DNA of 8,151 nt from Opitutales bacterium (GTDB lineage Bacteria > Verrucomicrobiota > Verrucomicrobiia > Opitutales > Oceanipulchritudinaceae): assembly GCA_007123395.1 (NCBI GenBank), contig SKLD01000172.1:1-8151 (forward strand), given 5' to 3'. Under the pieces are notes generated by a model. It was given only the letters and a program-made list of their open reading frames with translations, was not told where the DNA came from and made no database searches. The position numbers and the translations under genes were made by a program. Numbering within the stretch: the stretch's first letter is position 1; each line of letters begins with the position of its first letter. Below, one piece after another: positions 1 through 6,542 of this stretch.

Positions 1-2
1 CC

Positions 3-122
3 CACTGCGTGGGAGCAAGCGAGCGGAGGCATAACGGTTCCGAAGGCGTGTTCGCGGATTATCCTCAGATCTGTTTGAGCCGCGCGGACGATTTGTTGCA
101 GCCCGTGGGATTGCGCGAATAG
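3..122 (+). CDS. Possible C-terminal end of an upstream gene, function unknown
   Basis: Reading from position 3, this frame stays open for 39 codons and ends at a TAG at 120-122. The frame starting at base 1 stops earlier, at a TGA. The tail reads as plausible protein, with the stretch GVFADYPQICLSRADDLLQP followed by VGLRE. A 'GVF-DYP' ending is reminiscent of glycerophosphodiester phosphodiesterase C-termini, but the fragment is far too short to assign a family. If real, it converges on the esterase gene, with 31 bases between the two stop codons. It could also be a chance open frame, because 39 codons is short for sequence of this GC content. Confidence 0.35.
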   Translation, partial: HCVGASERRHNGSEGVFADYPQICLSRADDLLQPVGLRE

Positions 123-153
123 CGACCCTTCATTCAACGGCCGTGACGGGGAA

Positions 154-3100
154 TCAACGGGGTTCCACCGCGAGGCGCAAGAAGACCGGATCCCATCCGT
201 TTTGCAGATCAACCCATCCGCGCACATGACCGTCCGTAAGGCTCGAAAGCTCTTCGTTGGCGGGCACCCAATCGTGCAGGTCGGTGGACAACTCCGTCCG
301 GTAAAGCAACTCCGGTTGTAGCGGAGGGTACTCCAAAAACAGTTGCCATCCGCTTTCGGAGGCGACGAGGCCGGACTCAATGCGGTCGGCGGTGCGGGGG
401 GCACGTGGATTCAAGTCCAAGGCATAGGCGAGAAAATTGTTCACTTCCCCTCCCGATGGACGGTCGAGAACACCTCCCTCTTCCGGGCCAAGCCCGTGTG
501 AATCCCTCCACTGCTCGTAGGCGGCGGATAAGGAACCCGTCACAATGCGATGCTCATATTGGCCTTCATGGGGCTGGCCTTCCAGCGAGAGAAGGCTCTC
601 CGTGACGCGGATTTCCAACTCCTCGTGATCCGGCAAGACCGTGTCGGGAATGAAGGAGAGGCGCGCATTGCCCAGCGAACCAATCCATTCGCCCCGAAGA
701 ACCTCCCCGCTCCGCAGGCGCACCACCTCGATTCCACCGGCGTTGGCTGAGGCGACGTTGACAGGAGGAGCGAAAAAGAGCGATAGCGGCACCTCGTCCA
801 CTACCCAATCCTCTTTCCCTTCCGGCAGGAGTTCGCGGGCCGGTATGGGGCGATTGCGTCCGGTGAGCGGCAGATCCGGATAGTCGCCGCGCGGCAGGGC
901 GTATAGAACCCGTGGCGCAACCGATCCCGGCGCTTGCAGGTATTGACGGAAAAAATCGAACACCAATTCATACCGGTCGCGGTCGAGAATGGGGTCGTGA
1001 TTGGCCGGCAGGGTATGCCCGAGGTCAGTCATCCAGAGAGCCAGATGGTTGAGATCATACATCTCATACGTCTGCACGAGGTCGGGAAAAACGAGCCATT
1101 GGTTGTATTGATCAAAAATGCCGCATGCCACAACGGTGGGAACGTTGTCCGGTGTGACATATTGGATCCGGCGGGTGCCGTTGCCCATCGATTGGTAGGA
1201 CACTTGGATCTGACTCGAATACCCCGGCCATGGCTGTGGCTCGGGCGAGCCCGTTGGCTGACCGGAAAAGGTGAAGTGCTCCCCCTGATTCGGATGATCG
1301 GGATCCGCAAGGCGCGTGATCGTATAGCTTCCCTTGGAATGCCCCATCCCGCCGAACCGCTCGGGATCAAGGTTATACTGATCCGCATGGGCACGGAGGA
1401 AACGAACGGCGGCTGTTATGCTGGCGAGTCCGTTCCAATCCTCTAAAGTATAGCCTCCGTCCCAATAGCCGTAATGGTAGTCCCGTGCAAGTGGGTTGTA
1501 GCAATGGTCGACCATCGCCCATGCCCATCCGTTGGTGAGTTTTCCGAGGAAATACGGCGCGCGGATACCCTCCGGCCGATAGGCCCGCAGCCGGTTCGAT
1601 TGCGTGGAACTCTCAAAGACAAGGGGCACAGGCGCGGTTGCCTGCGAAGGGTAGGCAATATCCATGCGCAGGAGATAGTCGATTTCCTCGCCATCAGGCC
1701 CGCGCATGTCCTCCGGGCGGCTCACCGGCTCCACGCCGTGATTGTCCACAACATGCCCGTTGTACGTGTTCATGATCCGGTTCAGCGTTCCGAACGCTCC
1801 GTGGGCCTCGATATCCCAGTAAACAAGGTTGCGAACCAAACGATAACCGGCCGGAAGAACAAACAGATCCACGGTATCGGGCAGGATGGATGTGCCGTCC
1901 AGAATGGACGTTCCCGCCCGGCCGACAATATTGCGGCGCAATTCCCACATGTCCCAATCAAGGTCGGGGTGGCGGGCATTGGTATTTCCGTGGAAGTCAA
2001 CCAATACGACAATGTAGCCCTCATCGATAAAATCGCTGATGATGGAGGCATCGTCTTCCATCCCGATTCGGGGCAGACTAGTGTTGACCATATAAACAAT
2101 CACCGGTCTGCGCTCGGTGGTTACCTCCGCTTCGAAAAGAACCTGATAAAAGGCATTTTCACCGACGCGGGGTGACTCCCAGAACCCGTCCGTGCGCGCG
2201 AATTCGCCCAGCAAAGGCGCACTCCCTGTCGTGACCGTGAATTCGGAGGACCAATCTGTTTCATTGCGGTTGGCGGAAATATCGCGCGCCTTGAAAACAT
2301 AACGAAACTGCGATTCATAAGGAAGGCCGCTGTCGACAAACTCCGGCGAAGTCTGCCATCCGCTGTCGCGTGAAGGATCGGTGAGATTGGCGAAATAATA
2401 CTCAACGGGTCCGTTGCCCTCCGGATCTTCAACCGCACCAGCGCGCATGAAAACACGGTTGGCACCGACAACGGAGGGTTCAGCTTCCCATTCAGGCGGA
2501 TTCGGAAGCGGCGGGGTGGTGTCCGTTTCGGGCGGCGTGACAACCATCCGCGGTTCAGACCACTCCGTTTCGTTGCGGTTGGGCGACAAATCGCGCGCTT
2601 TGAAACGGTATGTATACGCGGTTTCCGGCAAAAGATAGACCTCCGTCCATTCGGGCTCGTCGATCCAGCCGCTGTTGGAAAGCGGATTGCCGATGTTTTC
2701 AAAATAGTATTGGACACCGTATTGGTCATCCACGACCGGTTGTCCTGTCATCGTGACCCGTGTGGCACTGAGGGCGGCGGGTTCGTCCTCCCATATCGGC
2801 GGATTGGGTTCGGGCGGGTTGACATCACCGATCCATGACGGCGCGGGACGGCTGACGCCTTGCCCGGCGAAATAGACGTCTGCGGGCATCTCCGTGGAGA
2901 AATAGAGATTGTCCACACGGATCCGGTCGAACCACTGCGGTGAGTTCGATGCGGCGGGAAGATTCGAGAAGCCAAGCGAATCAAAACGGAAGGTTTCACC
3001 GGGATTGAGCACCTTCCCCGAACCACTTGCGAAGATTTCTCCGGTGGAGAGATTGATCAGATCAATCTCCATCCATCCTTCTCCCACCGCATTCACGTAG

Positions 3101-5136
3101 TAACGCAGCTTGGTCCGGGCGTCAATTCCACCGGCCTCACGGGGATAGTCTGAAGTGGTGAAAAACTCACTTCCGCCTTCATCGTTGTATACAATGCCTC
3201 TTTGGCTCTCCGTGTCCGCGCTGAGGTTGCGCCGCTGGAAATAGAGCGCGGCGATATTAACCGCGTTGGGTGAAGCACTGTCCATCACACCCAGCAAGCC
3301 ACGCGGCCATTCATAGGCCGATTCCATGAGCCAATCGAACTCGAGCCAGAACTCTTGGTCCTGATTGTACCCGCGGCTCAACGGCACGGAAAACCGCTGG
3401 TCCTCAACGGTCCGGAACATCCGGACAAGAAGGTAACCCTCTGCATAGAAATCAAACGAGTTCGCCGAGCCAATCTGAACCCATCCCTCCTCACGGGGAT
3501 CCTTTTCGAACGTTTGCCAGTAGGTTTCACCCTCCGGCAGGTCACCCGTCGTGACCACGGCTTCCACGGACCATCCGGTCTCGTTGCGGTTTATTGAAGA
3601 ATCACGCGCCTTGAACGCGTAGCGGAACTCCATCGAATACGGAAGGTCCGCGTCCGTGAATTCCGGCGACAACTGCCAACCACTGTCCCGCGCGGGATCC
3701 GTCAAGTTGGCAAAGTAATACTCCACAGGCTCATTCCCTTCCGGGTCGCTGACTGGAGCCGCCCGCATGTATACCGCGTTGTCAGCGATCTTCTCCGGTT
3801 CAATCTCCCAGAGCGGCGGATTGGGAACCGGAGGGTTCGTGTCGACCTCGTCCGCCGTTGTCACGGAGCGAACCTCCGACCATTCCGTCTCGTTGCGGGC
3901 AGGTGAAAGATCACGCGCCTTGAAGCGGTAACTGTAGGTCGTGGCGGGCTGCAGAAAGAGCTGCGCCCATTCCGGTTCATCGATCCAACCGCTGTTGGCG
4001 CCGGGATCGTCGACATTCTCGAAATAATACTCCACACTATAGCCGTCGCCGACGACCGGTTGAGCCGTCATTTCGACCCGCGACGCGCTCACAGCCACCG
4101 GCGAGCCCTCCGCCCATAACGGCGGATTCGGTTCGGGGGGATCCACATCCGCACCGGGTGCCGACACCACCGCGGCATAGGAGTCCCCAAGCGCGATGCT
4201 GTCGAAATAGCCGATTCGGTTGGTCGAACTGTTCCCGCCGGAGTGGCGGAGAAGGGAGGTAACGGCACCGAAATGCGTGAGATTGCCCACACTTTCAAAC
4301 GCGTTGAAGTTCGTGAGGACGGCACCCCCGCCGGGCTCGTCTGAGCCATACTCCGGGTCAAGCCAATACGTTATCGTATCGGCGCCATGCGGATTGACCT
4401 CTACCTTCAGCACAAGGAACTGGCTGGCGCTTCGCGTATCGGCTTCATCATAGCCCGGAACATTTTCCAGCACGACCACCTCCTCAACCGCGCTTCCCGC
4501 CGCATTACGGCCACGAAGGACGAAATCCACCCCGTCGTTTGTCGCATTGGTGCGGTAACCCCACTGCAACCCCTCGAACAGTCCGGTGCTGTCCACGGCG
4601 CTATCGCCGAATCCAATGTAAAAGTAGCCGCCCTCTCCCGGACTCTCCGCCGTAAACACATTCGTCACCGCAGACAAGTAGTAGGTGTCCGGAGCGGTGA
4701 AGGGATCGAGTTGACGGGAGAGCGTGCGCACCGCCGAGCTTCCGCCGCCCCCGGACCCCTTGAACGTGAGGACGCGCACGCCACCGTCGTTCCGGTTACC
4801 CGGAATCAACGCATCCTCCCGCGAATCCGTGTCGAGATTGCCCAATTGCACTCGAAAGGTTGAAGTGCTGGACGTCCACGGATGATCGCCGAAGCCGATG
4901 ACCGGACCTCCCCCCGCGTTCGCATTCGTATCCGAAGCAAGACTCCCCTCGGCCCCGTTCACATTGGAGAAGTAAAAGCCTTCCGATGGCTCGGCGGCGT
5001 CACTTGAACTGGTCGAGGAAAACGGGTCAAAGGCGATCACGCCGGCCATGGCGGCGGGCGCGCCGAAAACGCCAACGAGCAGCGTCGCCAGTCGCGTGAA
5101 TCGAATCGTGGAAGAGGGGATGTGGATAATGGACAT
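154..5136 (-). CDS. Secreted multi-module alpha/beta-hydrolase (putative esterase) with ConA-like and FN3-like modules
   Basis: Large exported protein of about 1660 residues. Numbering starts at the ATG at 5136; an in-frame TTG at 5169 would add 11 residues, but the ATG puts a normal signal peptide at the N-terminus (1-31, Arg12/Arg15, hydrophobic core, cleavage near APAAMA). Seen in order: ConA/LamG-like module 32-327; FN3-like repeats A1 (330-429) and B1 (430-531); second ConA-like beta module about 533-770; FN3-like A2 (771-871) and B2 (872-971); alpha/beta-hydrolase about 975-1400; linker; beta-strand tail 1535-1660 with a STDLHDW motif typical of Verrucomicrobia. The hydrolase has GMGHSKGS, with candidate nucleophile Ser1267, candidate acid Asp1342 (GIFDQYN) and candidate base His1374 (DLGHTLP). 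The only two cysteines noticed, Cys1212 and Cys1338, both lie in this domain and could form a disulfide. There is no PEP-CTERM tail, so the protein is probably released or held by another route. Substrate unknown; a carbohydrate esterase role is inference from the modules and neighbours. A peptidase is an alternative. Confidence 0.9.
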   Translation of the reverse strand: MSIIHIPSSTIRFTRLATLLVGVFGAPAAMAGVIAFDPFSSTSSSDAAEPSEGFYFSNVNGAEGSLASDTNANAGGGPVIGFGDHPWTSSTSTFRVQLGNLDTDSREDALIPGNRNDGGVRVLTFKGSGGGGSSAVRTLSRQLDPFTAPDTYYLSAVTNVFTAESPGEGGYFYIGFGDSAVDSTGLFEGLQWGYRTNATNDGVDFVLRGRNAAGSAVEEVVVLENVPGYDEADTRSASQFLVLKVEVNPHGADTITYWLDPEYGSDEPGGGAVLTNFNAFESVGNLTHFGAVTSLLRHSGGNSSTNRIGYFDSIALGDSYAAVVSAPGADVDPPEPNPPLWAEGSPVAVSASRVEMTAQPVVGDGYSVEYYFENVDDPGANSGWIDEPEWAQLFLQPATTYSYRFKARDLSPARNETEWSEVRSVTTADEVDTNPPVPNPPLWEIEPEKIADNAVYMRAAPVSDPEGNEPVEYYFANLTDPARDSGWQLSPEFTDADLPYSMEFRYAFKARDSSINRNETGWSVEAVVTTGDLPEGETYWQTFEKDPREEGWVQIGSANSFDFYAEGYLLVRMFRTVEDQRFSVPLSRGYNQDQEFWLEFDWLMESAYEWPRGLLGVMDSASPNAVNIAALYFQRRNLSADTESQRGIVYNDEGGSEFFTTSDYPREAGGIDARTKLRYYVNAVGEGWMEIDLINLSTGEIFASGSGKVLNPGETFRFDSLGFSNLPAASNSPQWFDRIRVDNLYFSTEMPADVYFAGQGVSRPAPSWIGDVNPPEPNPPIWEDEPAALSATRVTMTGQPVVDDQYGVQYYFENIGNPLSNSGWIDEPEWTEVYLLPETAYTYRFKARDLSPNRNETEWSEPRMVVTPPETDTTPPLPNPPEWEAEPSVVGANRVFMRAGAVEDPEGNGPVEYYFANLTDPSRDSGWQTSPEFVDSGLPYESQFRYVFKARDISANRNETDWSSEFTVTTGSAPLLGEFARTDGFWESPRVGENAFYQVLFEAEVTTERRPVIVYMVNTSLPRIGMEDDASIISDFIDEGYIVVLVDFHGNTNARHPDLDWDMWELRRNIVGRAGTSILDGTSILPDTVDLFVLPAGYRLVRNLVYWDIEAHGAFGTLNRIMNTYNGHVVDNHGVEPVSRPEDMRGPDGEEIDYLLRMDIAYPSQATAPVPLVFESSTQSNRLRAYRPEGIRAPYFLGKLTNGWAWAMVDHCYNPLARDYHYGYWDGGYTLEDWNGLASITAAVRFLRAHADQYNLDPERFGGMGHSKGSYTITRLADPDHPNQGEHFTFSGQPTGSPEPQPWPGYSSQIQVSYQSMGNGTRRIQYVTPDNVPTVVACGIFDQYNQWLVFPDLVQTYEMYDLNHLALWMTDLGHTLPANHDPILDRDRYELVFDFFRQYLQAPGSVAPRVLYALPRGDYPDLPLTGRNRPIPARELLPEGKEDWVVDEVPLSLFFAPPVNVASANAGGIEVVRLRSGEVLRGEWIGSLGNARLSFIPDTVLPDHEELEIRVTESLLSLEGQPHEGQYEHRIVTGSLSAAYEQWRDSHGLGPEEGGVLDRPSGGEVNNFLAYALDLNPRAPRTADRIESGLVASESGWQLFLEYPPLQPELLYRTELSTDLHDWVPANEELSSLTDGHVRGWVDLQNGWDPVFLRLAVEPR
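2224..2826 (-). repeat. FN3-like repeat pair A2-B2
   Basis: Encodes residues 771-971. A2 resembles A1 more than it resembles B2, and B2 resembles B1 (both carry FANLTDP and a PEGN.PVEYYF core). So the unit that was copied was the A-B pair as a block, not a single repeat. The pair sits directly before the hydrolase domain and is separated from A1-B1 by the second ConA-like module. Confidence 0.8.
3544..4149 (-). repeat. FN3-like repeat pair A1-B1
   Basis: Encodes residues 330-531 of the large esterase. Each roughly 100-residue unit starts with a D.(N/D)PP.PNPP linker and contains a V.YYF.N conserved core, a GW...PE(W/F) segment, a Y.FKARD motif and a NET.WS motif before ending in V.TT. Unit A has FENV..P and 'ARDLSP'; unit B has 'FANLTDP' and 'ARDSSIN'. 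This is the layout of fibronectin-III or Ig-like spacer modules in secreted bacterial enzymes; the fold is inferred from the pattern. Confidence 0.8.
4171..5043 (-). repeat. First copy of duplicated ConA-like module (inside esterase gene)
   Basis: This segment encodes residues 32-322 of the large esterase. Residues 32-317 align without a single gap to residues 26-311 of the neighbouring PEP-CTERM protein, at between three quarters and four fifths identity by eye count. Long nucleotide stretches are unchanged, for example 4521-4578 and 4678-4736. The last 30 or so residues before the end, from THFGAVTS to FDSIALG, are identical in both proteins. The pattern indicates local gene duplication. 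Confidence 0.9.
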
Positions 5137-5190
5137 GTGCGTTGGAGTTGGATTTGTAGTGTATGACAAAAGCCCCGTTACAGATTAAAG

Positions 5191-5226
5191 TTGCCCCGGA
5201 AGGCACTCGGAGGCCTCCCGGGACAA
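5191..5226 (-). terminator. Stem-loop downstream of PEP-CTERM gene, probable terminator
   Basis: On the minus-strand RNA, UUGUCCCGGGAGGC pairs with GCCUUCCGGGGCAA over all 14 positions, counting two G-U wobbles, around an 8-base loop. Read on the plus strand the two wobble pairs become C-A and A-C mismatches, which supports a role in minus-strand transcripts. It lies 30 bases after the PEP-CTERM stop codon. The run after the stem (CUUUAAUC) is only weakly U-rich, so termination may be partial and some read-through into the esterase gene is possible. Confidence 0.65.
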
Positions 5227-5256
5227 CAAGAAAAACAAACGGCGCTTAGGCAAGGC

Positions 5257-6288
5257 TCAACGACGGCGGCGGAGCCACGTCAGCCCGATTGCCAGCAACC
5301 CGAGCAGAAGCGCGTAAACACGCGGTTCGGGGATGACCACGGCCTCGTAGGTCGAGCCCAGCGCGATGCTGTCGAAATACCCGATGCGGTTCGTGGAACT
5401 GTTTCCCCCGGAGTGGCGGAGAAGGGAGGTGACCGCACCGAAATGAGTCAGCGCGGCGGCGCTGGAGAAGGCGTTCAATGTTGTCACCTCCACGCCTCCC
5501 GAAGGATCTTCGGTCGCATAGGCGGGATCCAGCCAATAGGTGATGGTATCGGCCCCGAGCGGGTTGACCTCGACCTTGAGGGCAAGAAACTGACTCTCAC
5601 TCGCGGTGTTCGCGAGATTGAATCCGGGCACGTTCTCAAGGATCACAACCTCTTCGATGGCATCCGCCGCCGCATTGCGCCCGCGGAGCACGAAATCCAC
5701 CCCGTCGTTTGTCGCATTGGTGCGGTAACCCCACTGCAACCCCTCGAATAACCCGGTGCTGTCCACCGAGTCATCGCCGAAACCAATGTAAAAGTAGCCG
5801 CCCTCTCCGGGATTGCCGTCCGTGAAGACATTCGTCACCGCCGACATGTAGTAGGTGTCCGGAGCGGTGAAGGGATCGAGTTGACGGGAGAGCGTGCGCA
5901 CCGCCGTGCTTCCGCCGCCTGTGGATCCCTTGAACGTGAGGACGCGCACGCCACCGTCATTCCGGTCTTCGGGAAGAACGGCGGGAAGGCGCGAGTCGCT
6001 GTCGAGATTGCCCAACTGGACCCGATAAGTCGTTGTGCTCGAAGCCCACGCGTGATCACCGAATCCAATGATCGGCCCTCCGGACGCGTTCAGGTTGGTG
6101 GTCGAATCCAAACTGCCGGTACCCCCGTCCACGTTGGAAAGATAGTAACCTGTGGAGGGCTCGGCGTCATCGCTTGAAGTCGTTCCCGAAAACGGATCGA
6201 AGGCGATGATGGAACCGAACGAAGTCACCGCGCCAAAGACAATGGAGGTGACAAACGCCGGAATAATTGAGGAATGTAGTGATTTCAT
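5257..6288 (-). CDS. PEP-CTERM sorting-domain protein with ConA/LamG-like body
   Basis: A 343-residue exported protein starting at the ATG at 6288. Residues 1-25 form a signal peptide (MKSLHSS then a hydrophobic stretch), and the mature protein begins near SIIAFDPF. Residues 26-311 are a single beta-rich module rich in Gly, Ser, Thr and aromatic residues, with no cysteine seen, consistent with a concanavalin A/LamG-like fold. The end is a textbook PEP-CTERM signal: Pro320-Glu-Pro322, a hydrophobic helix (about 324-339) and a terminal RRRR. In known systems such tails are processed by exosortase at the cell envelope, so this protein is probably surface-sorted or passed to the matrix. The body is nearly the same as the first module of the esterase immediately downstream. 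Its own role is unknown; glycan binding is a guess from the fold. No strong Shine-Dalgarno precedes the ATG. Confidence 0.93.
   Translation of the reverse strand: MKSLHSSIIPAFVTSIVFGAVTSFGSIIAFDPFSGTTSSDDAEPSTGYYLSNVDGGTGSLDSTTNLNASGGPIIGFGDHAWASSTTTYRVQLGNLDSDSRLPAVLPEDRNDGGVRVLTFKGSTGGGSTAVRTLSRQLDPFTAPDTYYMSAVTNVFTDGNPGEGGYFYIGFGDDSVDSTGLFEGLQWGYRTNATNDGVDFVLRGRNAAADAIEEVVILENVPGFNLANTASESQFLALKVEVNPLGADTITYWLDPAYATEDPSGGVEVTTLNAFSSAAALTHFGAVTSLLRHSGGNSSTNRIGYFDSIALGSTYEAVVIPEPRVYALLLGLLAIGLTWLRRRR
5341..6213 (-). repeat. Second copy of duplicated ConA-like module (body of PEP-CTERM gene)
   Basis: Partner of the copy at 4171-5043, in direct orientation about 1.17 kb away. Blocks 5691-5748 and 5848-5906 are base-for-base the same as 4521-4578 and 4678-4736. 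After the shared IALG the sequences part: this copy runs into a PEP-CTERM tail, the other into FN3-like repeats. Direct copies this similar are also a potential site for recombination that would delete the intervening DNA. Confidence 0.9.
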
Positions 6289-6542
6289 TTTGCTCTGCTA
6301 GATTTGGGTTCAAGATTACGCCATGCGGCATTCAACGGGGATCACCCAAGGCACCGGACGGAAGACCCGCAAAAGATTCCCTATTCACATTGTTGAACCA
6401 CGGGAAAGCCGCCCTCCCTTTCGTTTCAACGATTCGAACGATTGATTCGTTGAGCACTCACACTGCCCCACACACAGACCAAAGCACCATGAATCGGTGA
6501 AACTCCGCCGAATCGGAACCGCTTGAAAATCAATCCAAATCA
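6289..6542. promoter_or_regulatory. Divergent intergenic region between PEP-CTERM and glycoside hydrolase genes
   Basis: This 254-base stretch holds no credible gene and must contain the start signals for two genes read in opposite directions, unless one is read from further away. No -35/-10 pair with good match and spacing was found on either strand, and neither start codon has a clear Shine-Dalgarno, which is not unusual in Verrucomicrobia. Its main structure is the palindrome at 6426-6453. Confidence 0.6.
6426..6453. promoter_or_regulatory. Nested palindrome, candidate regulator binding site
   Basis: Bases 6426-6445 read TCAAcgaTTCGAAcgaTTGA, with capitals marking the 14 of 20 positions that obey two-fold symmetry around a central TTCGAA. 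The left outer arm TCAACGA (6426-6432) also pairs with TCGTTGA at 6447-6453, giving two overlapping ways to form an inverted repeat. It lies about 90 bases before the hydrolase start and about 140 bases before the PEP-CTERM start, so one dimeric regulator could control both. Binding is inference only. Confidence 0.4.

Noticed and set aside
1..14. Small inverted repeat CCCAC-TGC-GTGGG at the left edge
   Set aside because: A five-base stem with a three-base loop and no T-run, inside a possible coding tail. It is too weak to call a terminator.
131..140. Ten-base word CATTCAACGG also found at 6329-6338
   Set aside because: Ten-base matches are expected many times by chance in a window of this size, and the surroundings do not match.
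1474..2175. 233-codon plus-strand open frame opposite the hydrolase domain
   Set aside because: It lies fully antisense to a well-supported alpha/beta-hydrolase coding frame and has no recognisable domain. Treated as a shadow, as is the 170-codon frame at 934-1446.
2224..4149. Repeat arrays within the esterase gene considered as a CRISPR or mobile element
   Set aside because: The repeats are about 300 bases each, in frame, diverged at the nucleotide level, and encode FN3-like domains. There are no short identical repeats with unique spacers and no transposase.
5191..5751. Plus-strand open frame sharing peptide segments with another at 4387-4863
   Set aside because: The similarity between the two frames only reflects that both are antisense to the duplicated ConA-like module. 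It is not independent evidence of coding.
6289..6425. Possible -35/-10 boxes for the PEP-CTERM gene (for example TTGAAT and TAATCT on the minus strand)
   Set aside because: The spacing between candidate boxes is wrong (about 11 or 25 bases), so no promoter was called.
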